A stretch of 15,782 nucleotides of DNA from positions 1 through 15,782 of the forward strand of contig CALKVC010000011.1 of the NCBI GenBank assembly GCA_937996595.1, in the 5' to 3' direction. A program made the translations under genes and the position numbers. Shown piece after piece: positions 6,889-13,490 of the stretch (its first letter is position 1; the number at the start of each line of letters is the position of its first letter). Under the pieces are notes generated by a model. That model was not told where the DNA came from, ran no database searches, and saw only the letters and a list, made by a program, of their open reading frames with translations. This DNA is from an uncultured Chitinophagaceae bacterium (GTDB lineage Bacteria; Bacteroidota; Bacteroidia; Chitinophagales; Chitinophagaceae).

Positions 6889-7359
6889 TTATCTGGCTTC
6901 TTCACCAACACCTTCATTTCCGGTATCCAGTACGAATTTCCATTTTCCATCCTCTTGCTTTTTCCAGATACTTGTATAGGTACCGTAAATAACCGTGTCT
7001 TTTGAAGCCGGCCGCATGGCATAAATACCATAGGTATAACCCAGGTCGCCTGAAACGGAAATATCACCTCCGTTTGGTTGCCAGGTTAACGAATAACCGG
7101 TATCATTTTGCTGAATCAGGTAGTCGATGGCATTAGCACCAATTATGGGCATTTCATTGGGCCTGAGCAGCACCCCGTTACTGTCGATATACTCTATGAA
7201 AGCCGCCTTCATCCCCTTTGCTTCACTTAACCTGGAAAATTCTATATCTGCATTCAATACCTCCCTTTTATCAGCAACAACGGTTTTTTTCGAATCTTTC
7301 TGCCCGCAGGAAAAAAAGGTTATGGTAATGATGAAAAAAAAAGTAAAAATCCTGTACAT
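6889..7359 (-). CDS. DUF4440/NTF2-like lipoprotein
   Basis: The product is 156 residues. The start at 7359 gives a lipoprotein signal (M-Y-R-I-F-T-F-F-F-I-I-T-I-T-F-F-S-C), with the lipidated Cys at residue 18. An upstream ATG would add about 20 residues and ruin it. The mature part (about 33-145) has the pattern of DUF4440/SnoaL-like cone-shaped folds: an N-terminal helix with F-S-R-L-S-E-A-K-G-M-K-A-A-F, a middle P-I-I-G-A-N-A-I-D-Y-L, and a C-terminal strand pair with G-T-Y-T-S-I-W-K-K-Q-E-D-G-K-W-K-F. Such proteins are often small-ligand binders or enzyme-like; no catalytic residues can be assigned here. It probably faces the periplasm. It is followed after 88 bases by ddl on the same strand, without a clear terminator between. 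Confidence 0.75.
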   Translation of the reverse strand: MYRIFTFFFIITITFFSCGQKDSKKTVVADKREVLNADIEFSRLSEAKGMKAAFIEYIDSNGVLLRPNEMPIIGANAIDYLIQQNDTGYSLTWQPNGGDISVSGDLGYTYGIYAMRPASKDTVIYGTYTSIWKKQEDGKWKFVLDTGNEGVGEEAR

Positions 7360-7447
7360 ATGATTATTTGACCGGCAAGTTAACAAAATAAATAAGCAAT
7401 GCATCCGCATCATCTGCAATCATGCGGGCAGCCTGTACAAATTGAAA

Positions 7448-7500
7448 TGGCGAAAGCACTGATAATGCTATCGCCACCGAGGCAGGCAAAACTTCCTGCC
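7448..7500 (-). terminator. Two adjacent hairpins after the ferredoxin gene, possible terminator
   Basis: GGCAGG (7481-7486) pairs with CCTGCC (7495-7500). Next to it, TGGCGA (7448-7453) pairs with TCGCCA (7471-7476), with AGCA/TGCT (7455-7458/7466-7469) extending the helix past an A-A mismatch. Both lie 3' of the ferredoxin stop on its strand. The second is followed only by a broken T-run (TTTCAATTTG on the minus strand), so strong intrinsic termination is uncertain. Confidence 0.45.
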
Positions 7501-7526
7501 AGCAAAAAAAATGCTTTATAATATCA

Positions 7527-7874
7527 CTATATGTGCAGCCTGTTTTTCTTGTCCATCAGTTGATCTACCGTTTCACGGTAATCATCATCCGCTACACAGC
7601 AATCTACCGGGCAAACAGCTGCACATTGGGGCTCTTCATGAAAACCCTGGCATTCTGTACATTTATTGGGAACGATATAATAAATATCGTTGGCAATTGG
7701 TGCATTGCGCTGGTCAGCATCCATAACTGATCCGTCCATCAGGGTAAAACTGCCTTTAATGGTTGTTCCGTCTGCCAATGCCCATTCTACACCGCCTTCA
7801 TAAATGGCATTATTGGGGCATTCCGGTTCACAAGCTCCGCAGTTTATACATTCGTCTGTAATCTTAATAGCCAT
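7527..7874 (-). CDS. 2[4Fe-4S] ferredoxin
   Basis: This is a 115-residue soluble electron carrier. Cysteines 9, 12, 15 and 19 form the first CxxCxxCxxxC motif, followed by Pro20. Cysteines 72, 75, 84 and 88 form a second motif, CxxCx8CxxxC followed by Pro89, the longer spacing of Allochromatium-type ferredoxins. Cys92 and Cys93 are extra. A segment of about 50 residues separates the two motifs, longer than in clostridial ferredoxins. The donor and acceptor cannot be told from the sequence. The gene diverges from an acyl-CoA reductase gene with only 35 bases between the start codons, so the two may share regulation. There is no clear TAnnTTTG box on its own side. Confidence 0.92.
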   Translation of the reverse strand: MAIKITDECINCGACEPECPNNAIYEGGVEWALADGTTIKGSFTLMDGSVMDADQRNAPIANDIYYIVPNKCTECQGFHEEPQCAAVCPVDCCVADDDYRETVDQLMDKKNRLHI

Positions 7875-7880
7875 GTGTTG

Positions 7881-7888
7881 TATTTTTG
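7881..7888 (+). promoter_or_regulatory. Promoter -7 box (TATTTTTG) for the acyl-CoA reductase gene
   Basis: TATTTTTG fits TAnnTTTG exactly and is followed 21 bases later by the chosen ATG. Transcription would begin near 7892. That is past the upstream candidate start (ATG at 7889) and therefore favours the ATG at 7910. No clear -33 TTG box is visible, and the site lies within the 35-base gap to the divergent ferredoxin gene. Confidence 0.5.
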
Positions 7889-7909
7889 ATGCAATTTAAT
7901 GATAACAGG

Positions 7910-8905
7910 ATGAAATTACAAGAACGAATTGAATTAATGTATGAGTTGGGGATTTTTTTAAAATCCGAAGACCCGGAATGGCAGGAAACCAAACAAAAAG
8001 CTTTCCAAAATAACCCCTGGTTTACCCCGGAATTTATAAGCCTTGCCACAGAAAACATCGTACAGCATTTTTTACAAAAAGACCTGCTTCAACACTGGTC
8101 GGCTTTTTACCACCTGGATGACAATATCAACCCGAAAAATGTTGGAATTGTTATGGCAGGCAATATCCCCCTGGTTGGATTTCATGATTTCCTGGCTGCA
8201 TTTATTTGCGGTCACCGGCAAACAATCAAATTGTCATCTAAAGATGATATTTTATTCCCTTTCCTGCTAGATAAACTGATTAGCTGGAATAATGATGCCG
8301 GGAACCTTGTTGCCGTTTCAGCATTATTAAAAGGTTGCGATGCCTATATTGCCACCGGCAGCAATAATTCGGCCAGGTACTTTGAGCAATATTTTGACAA
8401 ATTTCCACATATTATCAGGCGTAACCGAACTTCCATAGCACTGTTAACCGGTGAGGAATCAACCGCTGAGCTTGAAAAGCTTACCGATGACATTCATATG
8501 TATTTTGGATTAGGATGCAGGAATGTAACCCAGATTTTTGTACCCCGGGGATATGACTTCTTACCGTTACTGGATTGCTTTAACAGGTACAGCTATTTTA
8601 CTGATCACCATAAATACAAGAATAATTACGATTACCAGCTTTCCATAGCATTGCTTAACAACAAATACTATATGACCAATGGCAGCACGCTGCTGATGGA
8701 AAACAACCAGGCATTTTCCCCTATCAGCGTTTTACATTATGAATATTACGATGCTGGAAATTCAGGGGCAGCAAAAGCTATGAACCATGAAGAAATACAG
8801 TGCATTGTAGGATATGGGAATACTGCATTTGGTTCATCGCAAAGCCCCGGTTTATTTTCTTATGCCGACGGCATCGATACCATGCAGTTTTTATTAACTT
8901 TATGA
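7910..8905 (+). CDS. Acyl-CoA reductase (LuxC-like)
   Basis: The 331-residue product resembles the LuxC/acyl-CoA reductase group of the aldehyde dehydrogenase superfamily, which reduces activated acyl groups to aldehydes with NAD(P)H. Supporting stretches are N-V-G-I-V-M-A-G-N-I-P-L-V-G-F-H-D-F (cofactor-binding region) and I-A-T-G-S-N-N-S-A-R-Y-F, plus H-I-I-R-R-N-R-T-S-I-A-L-L-T-G. The segment F-G-L-G-C-R-N-V-T holds a Cys that is the natural candidate for the catalytic thioester residue. The ATG at 7910 is preferred because a promoter box overlaps the upstream alternative (TTG 7886/ATG 7889, which would add 7-8 residues). No bioluminescence or fatty-alcohol genes are adjacent, so the substrate is unknown. 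Bacteroidetes often carry this gene next to a ferredoxin. Confidence 0.82.
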   Translation: MKLQERIELMYELGIFLKSEDPEWQETKQKAFQNNPWFTPEFISLATENIVQHFLQKDLLQHWSAFYHLDDNINPKNVGIVMAGNIPLVGFHDFLAAFICGHRQTIKLSSKDDILFPFLLDKLISWNNDAGNLVAVSALLKGCDAYIATGSNNSARYFEQYFDKFPHIIRRNRTSIALLTGEESTAELEKLTDDIHMYFGLGCRNVTQIFVPRGYDFLPLLDCFNRYSYFTDHHKYKNNYDYQLSIALLNNKYYMTNGSTLLMENNQAFSPISVLHYEYYDAGNSGAAKAMNHEEIQCIVGYGNTAFGSSQSPGLFSYADGIDTMQFLLTL

Positions 8906-8941
8906 CAATCTACGAAGACCTTACTAATTTAATGTTAAAGA

Positions 8942-9007
8942 TGTCAGGAGGTATAAAACATTTTGTCAGTGTAACGTTATTTTGTAGTCACAGGCACAGG
9001 ATTTGAG
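8942..9007 (+). promoter_or_regulatory. Possible control region of the HtrA gene: TGTCAG repeats and a sigma-54-like box
   Basis: TGTCAG occurs at 8942-8947 and again at 8964-8969, 22 bases apart, about two helical turns. Downstream, AGGCACAGGATTTGAG (8992-9007) resembles the sigma-54 box TGGCACRNNNNTTGCW but has A for the first T, A for the C of TTGC, and G at the last position. A start near 9018 would give a 25-base leader. A near-miss -7 box (TTATTTTG, 8977-8984) is an alternative. All of this is tentative. Confidence 0.3.
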
Positions 9008-9042
9008 CCTATAAAAAAATTGAAGCAAAAAAATTAGATAAG

Positions 9043-10575
9043 ATGAAACTCAAGCAAGTACTATTTACCGTAACCATCAGCGCTATTACCAGCATGGCTG
9101 TGATATGGGGATATGGAACTTTTAACAGGGAAAGTAATATCTCCGCTGCACAGCAAAATGGTATTATCCCGTCAAATTACAGATATGCCGGTTTTTCGGA
9201 TGGCAATACCCCTCCCGGCAGTGCCGTAGATTTCACCGCACCGGCACAGGCGTCCACACCTGCAGTAGTTCACATCAAAACAAAAACAAATGCCAAGCAG
9301 GTTAGTAACAGCCTGCCGCGAACGCAACGGCAAAACCCATTCACCGATATGTTTGGTGATGATATATTTGAACAATTATTCGGAGGGCGCAATAATGTGA
9401 TACCGGAACAACGGGCTTCGGGCTCCGGTGTTATCATCAGCGATAACGGGTACATTGTTACCAATAACCATGTGGTGCAAAATGCAGATGAGATCACTGT
9501 TACACTAAACAACAAGAAAACCTTTAAGGCTAAAATAATAGGAACCGATCCTTCTTATGACCTGGCAGTAATAAAGATAGACGCCACTGAATTGCCATAC
9601 CTGCTTTATGGTAATTCCGATGATGTTAAGATCGGCCAATGGGTGCTGGCTATCGGTTACCCGTTGAACCTTGAAACTACGGTTACCGCCGGTATCGTTA
9701 GTGCAAAAGCCCGTAGCCTTGGATTAAATAAAGATAAAACAGGGAACCCGGGTGGCGGTGTTGAGTCATTTATCCAGACAGACGCAGCCGTAAATATGGG
9801 AAACAGCGGCGGTGCCCTTATCAATACAGACGGAAAACTGATTGGGGTTAACTCTGCCATAGCTTCCCCTACCGGATATTATTCAGGTTACTCTTACGCC
9901 ATTCCTGTTAACATAGTGAAGAAAGTGGTTGATGATATTGTGAAATTCGGAACCGTTCAAAGGGGGTACCTGGGTATCGCATTTGGCAATGCGGCTGATA
10001 TGACAGACGAAGCAAAAAAGAAGTATAATGTTCCGGTTGAATCATATGACGGCATATATGCAACAGATGTTCCGGCAGACGGTGGCGCTCATGCAGCCGG
10101 TGTTCGTGTAGGCGACAGGATCGTAAAGATAAACGGTGTGAGCATTTTTAGCGGAGGCGAACTACAGGAACAGGTAAGCCGTTACAAACCGGGCGATAAA
10201 GTAGCAGTTACGATTATCCGTAACGGTAAGGAACAGGTGCTTACTGTAACCTTAAAGAATAAATCAGGCACTTATGATATAGTAAAAAATGATGAGGTAA
10301 CAGATCTGCTCGGGGCCGATTTCGTTACCCTGGAACCCAAAAAAGCAAGGGAATTCGGTGTTTCCGGCGGAGTAATCGTTAAGAAAATAAGGGAAGGCGC
10401 ATTCAATGACCAGACACGCATGAAAGACGGGTTTGTCATTCTGAAAGTGAACGGAAATGAAGTGAAATCTGTTTCAGACCTGAAAGATGTGATAGGTACG
10501 GAGAAATCTATTACCATCACAGGCTTTTATCCCGGTTACGACGGATTGTATGAATACCCGATCACCCTTGAATAA
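9043..10575 (+). CDS. Do-family serine endopeptidase (DegP/HtrA)
   Basis: This 510-residue envelope protease/chaperone degrades or holds misfolded periplasmic proteins. An N-terminal hydrophobic segment (about 5-25) serves as export signal or membrane anchor. The trypsin-like domain has the full triad: His143 in N-N-H-V-V, Asp173 in S-Y-D-L-A and Ser255 in G-N-S-G-G-A. The loop before it, N-P-F-T-D-M-F-G-D-D-I-F-E-Q-L-F-G-G, corresponds to the LA loop of DegP-type enzymes. Two PDZ domains follow: the first from about Y-L-G-I-A-F-G (309) to 405, the second at about 420-505, with G-V-I-V-K-K-I-R-E-G-A-F. The length and two PDZ domains fit DegP/DegQ rather than DegS. The gene has its own upstream region and ends at a strong terminator. 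Confidence 0.95.
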   Translation: MKLKQVLFTVTISAITSMAVIWGYGTFNRESNISAAQQNGIIPSNYRYAGFSDGNTPPGSAVDFTAPAQASTPAVVHIKTKTNAKQVSNSLPRTQRQNPFTDMFGDDIFEQLFGGRNNVIPEQRASGSGVIISDNGYIVTNNHVVQNADEITVTLNNKKTFKAKIIGTDPSYDLAVIKIDATELPYLLYGNSDDVKIGQWVLAIGYPLNLETTVTAGIVSAKARSLGLNKDKTGNPGGGVESFIQTDAAVNMGNSGGALINTDGKLIGVNSAIASPTGYYSGYSYAIPVNIVKKVVDDIVKFGTVQRGYLGIAFGNAADMTDEAKKKYNVPVESYDGIYATDVPADGGAHAAGVRVGDRIVKINGVSIFSGGELQEQVSRYKPGDKVAVTIIRNGKEQVLTVTLKNKSGTYDIVKNDEVTDLLGADFVTLEPKKAREFGVSGGVIVKKIREGAFNDQTRMKDGFVILKVNGNEVKSVSDLKDVIGTEKSITITGFYPGYDGLYEYPITLE

Positions 10576-10586
10576 GAATGATTTTA

Positions 10587-10609
10587 TTTACCATTTATTT
10601 AATGGTAAA
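10587..10609. other. Perfect 9-bp hairpin just after the HtrA stop codon
   Basis: TTTACCATT (10587-10595) and AATGGTAAA (10601-10609) are perfect complements around a 5-base loop. It lies 11 bases after the stop codon and 11 bases before the main terminator. It lacks a T-run of its own, so it may protect the mRNA 3' end or assist termination. Confidence 0.55.
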
Positions 10610-10620
10610 CTCATGACACT

Positions 10621-10653
10621 AAAAAAGGCAACTATCATTCAGTTGCCTTTTTT
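10621..10653. terminator. Strong intrinsic terminator, symmetrical and likely bidirectional
   Basis: AAAAAAGGCAAC (10621-10632) pairs perfectly with GTTGCCTTTTTT (10642-10653) around a 9-base loop. Six Ts end the plus-strand copy, and the same layout reads on the minus strand. It therefore suits both the HtrA gene (+) and the OmpA-family gene (-, stop at 10696), which converge here. Confidence 0.93.
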
Positions 10654-10695
10654 AATACAGCGTACAATATGCCGTAATTGATAGTTCAGAAACAA

Positions 10696-11409
10696 TCAAT
10701 TATCAAGTATCTTAACTTCTGTTCTCCTGTTCAATGCCCTTCCGTCTTCAGATTTATTATCGGCAATCGGTTGTGTCATCCCATATCCTTTTGCAGTAAC
10801 CCGGTCAGGGTCTATTCCTTTTGTAAGCAGGTAAGCCCTCACCGTATTAGCCCTGTCAAGTGAAAGTTTCAGGTTACTGGCCGCACTGCCCACATTATCG
10901 GTATGACCGCCCAACTCAATTTTCTCATCGTCTTTTCTCACCAGGTATGCAACCAGTTCGTCTAACACAGCATAAGATTCAGGCTGAAGGGTTGCCTTTC
11001 CGGTTTCAAAATTACAATCATCCAATACAAAGGTTTTTGCCGGCTGAAACTGAATGTCTACTTTAAACGCATTTTTATAATAGGCATTTCCGGTAGTAGC
11101 GGGTATATCAAGGATATTATAACTGGTTGAATCTTTAAATCCAAGGATGAAAATCTCGTATTTATCACCAGCCGGCAGCCGGATGGAGAACTTACCGCTG
11201 TCGTTGGTAAGCCCCTGGTATTCTTTAGCGTTTATCTGGCTTTTAAATACAATGATCTCATTTGCCTTCATGTTATTCTTGAAATCAGACACAGTAACGT
11301 CAATGGGTGCATCTTTTGGTATAGAGGCATTCTGAACAGGGTTTGCCTGCGAATAGGAAATAACCGGAAGGGTAATGCCTAAAAAAACAATAAAAAGAAA
11401 CTGTTTCAT
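10696..11409 (-). CDS. OmpA family protein
   Basis: This is a 237-residue exported protein. The ATG at 11409 begins a clear signal peptide (M-K-Q-F-L-F-I-V-F-L, ending S-Y-S-Q). Residues about 35-105 resemble a beta-sandwich regulatory-like domain (G-K-F-S-I-R-L-P-A-G-D-K-Y-E), with only a general resemblance to carboxypeptidase-like or PEGA modules. Residues about 128-235 form the OmpA C-terminal domain that binds peptidoglycan: G-G-H-T-D-N-V-G at 167-174 holds the Asp, and S-L-D-R-A-N-T-V at 183-190 holds the Arg that contact diaminopimelate. There is no beta-barrel domain, so it is probably a periplasmic or lipid-free envelope linker rather than a porin. It lies 84 bases downstream of tgt on the same strand and shares the terminator at 10621-10653. 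Confidence 0.9.
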   Translation of the reverse strand: MKQFLFIVFLGITLPVISYSQANPVQNASIPKDAPIDVTVSDFKNNMKANEIIVFKSQINAKEYQGLTNDSGKFSIRLPAGDKYEIFILGFKDSTSYNILDIPATTGNAYYKNAFKVDIQFQPAKTFVLDDCNFETGKATLQPESYAVLDELVAYLVRKDDEKIELGGHTDNVGSAASNLKLSLDRANTVRAYLLTKGIDPDRVTAKGYGMTQPIADNKSEDGRALNRRTEVKILDN

Positions 11410-11493
11410 ATTAGTATGATTTATAAGCTGAAAAAACGGCACTAAAATATAACAATAGCCATAAAAAAATAATGTGTTAACAAATAATTATCC

Positions 11494-12633
11494 TTATAAC
11501 TTCTGCTGCAGCCTTATAACCATTTCCTGTTTCCAGCTTTTAAAATCGCCGGCCAAAATATGTTCCCTGGCCTGATTGACCAGCCAAAGATAAAATGCCA
11601 GGTTATGAACGCTTGCAATGGTAAGGCCAAGATATTCTTTGGCTTTCATCAGGTGACGCAAATAGGCTTTGCTGTAATAATTGCTGATGCTGCAGTCGAT
11701 GCCGTCATCCAATACGGAAAAATCAAATTCCCATTTCTTGTTATCAATATTGATGATCCCATTGCTTGTGAACAGCATGGCATTTCTGCCGTTTCGGGTA
11801 GGCATCACACAATCAAACATATCAACGCCCATTTCAATGCACTCCAGTATATTCCAGGGAGTTCCTACCCCCATGAGATACCTGGGTTTTGCTGAAGGAA
11901 GTAATTGGCAGCAGAGATTGCATATTTCATACATCTTCTCAATAGGTTCCCCAACACTTAATCCGCCAATGGCATTCCCGGTTGCCTCTTTTGATGATAT
12001 GTATTCGCAGGAAATTTTTCTTAAATCGTGGTGAATACCTCCCTGTACAATCGGGAAAAGGTTTTGGGTATATCCATATTTATCCGGCGTTTCATTGAAT
12101 CGGGCAAAACACCTGTCGAGCCAGCGATGTGTTAATTCCATAGATGTTTTTGCGTATGGGTGTTCACTGCCGCCGGGCGGGCATTCATCAAATGCCATGA
12201 TGATGTCTCCACCAATCGTCCTTTGTATATCCATCACTTTTTCAGGTGTGAATAAATGCCGGCTGCCATCAATATGCGATTGGAACAAAACACCCTCTTC
12301 ATTTATTTTCCGGTTTGCAGCCAGCGAAAAAACCTGGAACCCGCCGCTATCTGTTAATATGGGATGATGCCAGCCGTTGAAACGGTGCAGGCCGCCTGCT
12401 TTCTCCAATACATCCAGTCCCGGCCTCAGGTAAAGATGGTAAGTATTGCCCAGGATGATCCTTGCTTTCACATCATTTTCCAGTTGCTGCTGGGTAACGG
12501 CTTTCACAGTGCCCACGGTACCTACCGGCATGAATATGGGTGTTTGCACAGACCCATGGTCAGTAGTGATTGTTCCTGCTCTTGCTCCTGTTAATACATC
12601 CTTATGATTAATCTCAAATCCTAATCTGGCCAT
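11494..12633 (-). CDS. tgt: tRNA-guanine(34) transglycosylase
   Basis: The 379-residue enzyme swaps guanine-34 of GUN-anticodon tRNAs for the queuosine precursor preQ1. Recognisable sites are D-S-G-G-F-Q (95-100, Asp95 the general acid/base candidate), F-D-E-C-P-P (148-153), G-G-L-S-V-G-E-P (223-230, with the bacterial Val that favours preQ1) and D-M-F-D-C-V-M-P-T-R-N-G-R-N-A (271-285, Asp274 the likely nucleophile). The zinc site is odd. Aligned with the CxCxxC of proteobacterial Tgt, residues 311-316 read I-D-C-S-I-S, so only Cys313 and the later His343 remain of four ligands. This may be normal for the phylum. No other queuosine genes are in the window. The ATG at 12633 gives the expected N-terminus. 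Confidence 0.95.
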   Translation of the reverse strand: MARLGFEINHKDVLTGARAGTITTDHGSVQTPIFMPVGTVGTVKAVTQQQLENDVKARIILGNTYHLYLRPGLDVLEKAGGLHRFNGWHHPILTDSGGFQVFSLAANRKINEEGVLFQSHIDGSRHLFTPEKVMDIQRTIGGDIIMAFDECPPGGSEHPYAKTSMELTHRWLDRCFARFNETPDKYGYTQNLFPIVQGGIHHDLRKISCEYISSKEATGNAIGGLSVGEPIEKMYEICNLCCQLLPSAKPRYLMGVGTPWNILECIEMGVDMFDCVMPTRNGRNAMLFTSNGIINIDNKKWEFDFSVLDDGIDCSISNYYSKAYLRHLMKAKEYLGLTIASVHNLAFYLWLVNQAREHILAGDFKSWKQEMVIRLQQKL

Positions 12634-12703
12634 GTTTTAATGAGTGCACCGTAATATGATAAAGTTAATTGCAATAAGCCGCAAAAGAAATGGTTTGTGC
12701 TAA

Positions 12704-12730
12704 TAAAAAAGCATAGCTACCCGCTATGCT
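12704..12730 (-). terminator. Intrinsic terminator of the coiled-coil protein gene
   Basis: AGCATAGC (12710-12717) pairs with GCTATGCT (12723-12730) around a 5-base loop. Read on the minus strand it is followed by a run of six Ts (complement of the As at 12705-12710). It lies 20 bases after the stop of the 12751-13386 gene and separates it from tgt. Confidence 0.88.
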
Positions 12731-12750
12731 AACGGAACCGGTGAATTATA

Positions 12751-13386
12751 TTATTTCTTGCGTTTATTAATCAGTACATCAAGAATCTGTTTCTGGCTAT
12801 CTTGTTCCTTCGCATGTTTTTCCTGTGCCTTTTTGTTGTCTTCAATATCTTCTTCCAGTTTACGTTTTTTCTTTTCCAGGTCTTTGGCTTCATCCTCCAG
12901 TTCTGCCGCTTTCTTTACCGCCTTTTTAACTTCGTTTTCCTGTGCAATGATCTGTTGCTCCAGGTCATACACCGCTATCATATTACGCAATGAATCAAGG
13001 TAGCTTTGTGCTTTCCCGAACAATGCAGCATCTGAACTGTTACTTACAAATTCATCAAATCCTTTTGACAGCATCATGGTAACGGTACTCAGGTCTTTTT
13101 CCTTCCTGCTTTTCTTATCTGCCATAAAATATAAATCAAAACTGCCGGCTCCCCAGTCTTTCATGCCAACACCCTTGAAAATGAGGAATCCTTTTGAGCT
13201 GGTTGATTTATACCCCATTTTGGTGAAATGATCTTTAATGGCATCTTCAATAGTTGATTGCGGAAATGGTATATCGTTCACGATGGCCGGCCTAAGCTGC
13301 TTCTGGTATTCCACTTCTGTTGGCCGTGATTGGGCCGGAACAAATAATGGTAACAGCAAACAACAAATAATAATAATCCTTTTCAT
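12751..13386 (-). CDS. Secreted protein with C-terminal coiled coil, function unknown
   Basis: I do not recognise a named family for this 211-residue product. A signal peptide covers residues 1-18 (M-K-R-I-I-I-I-C-C-L, ending V-P-A-Q) and fixes the start at 13386 rather than an upstream ATG at 13425. Residues 40-125 are a mixed alpha/beta region with D-I-P-F-P-Q-S-T-I-E-D-A-I and G-F-L-I-F-K-G-V-G. From about 141 to 205 the chain is very rich in Lys, Glu and Ala with heptad-like spacing (E-L-E-D-E-A-K-D-L-E-K-K-K-R-K-L-E-E-D), a long coiled coil likely to mediate oligomerisation. The gene has its own -7 box and its own terminator, so it is probably monocistronic. It is presumably periplasmic. 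Confidence 0.8.
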   Translation of the reverse strand: MKRIIIICCLLLPLFVPAQSRPTEVEYQKQLRPAIVNDIPFPQSTIEDAIKDHFTKMGYKSTSSKGFLIFKGVGMKDWGAGSFDLYFMADKKSRKEKDLSTVTMMLSKGFDEFVSNSSDAALFGKAQSYLDSLRNMIAVYDLEQQIIAQENEVKKAVKKAAELEDEAKDLEKKKRKLEEDIEDNKKAQEKHAKEQDSQKQILDVLINKRKK

Positions 13387-13402
13387 ACAGTTATGTTTTT
13401 TG

Positions 13403-13410
13403 CAAAGATA
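13403..13410 (-). promoter_or_regulatory. Promoter -7 box (TATCTTTG) for the coiled-coil protein gene
   Basis: Read on the minus strand, TATCTTTG matches TAnnTTTG exactly and is followed by GCA. It lies 16 bases before the ATG at 13386, giving a leader of roughly 13 bases. The nearest upstream TTG (CAA at 13423-13425) is only 12 bases away, closer than the usual -33 spacing. Confidence 0.6.
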
Positions 13411-13477
13411 CCAAATCAGGTGCAACAGGTATACCTGAACTGCATTAAAACTTTAGATGAAAAATTGAATTATGGCT

Positions 13478-13485
13478 TACATTTG
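13478..13485 (+). promoter_or_regulatory. Promoter -7 box (TACATTTG) directly before the glycosyltransferase start
   Basis: TACATTTG matches TAnnTTTG exactly and is followed by GCA-like bases (CAGCC), then the ATG at 13491. With the usual distance from this box to +1, transcription would start at about 13489, leaving a leader of zero to a few bases. TTTAG at 13452-13456 could be a weak -33 element. Confidence 0.6.
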
Positions 13486-13490
13486 CAGCC

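Noticed and set aside
6879..6890. Perfect 12-bp palindrome AATTCCGGAATT over the lipoprotein stop codon
   Set aside because: It has no loop and no T-run, so it is not a terminator, and a single short palindrome is not enough to call an operator.
8800..9006. 68-codon plus-strand frame running from inside the acyl-CoA reductase gene into the gap
   Set aside because: It begins inside another gene in a different frame, has no recognisable product, and would overlap the likely HtrA control region.
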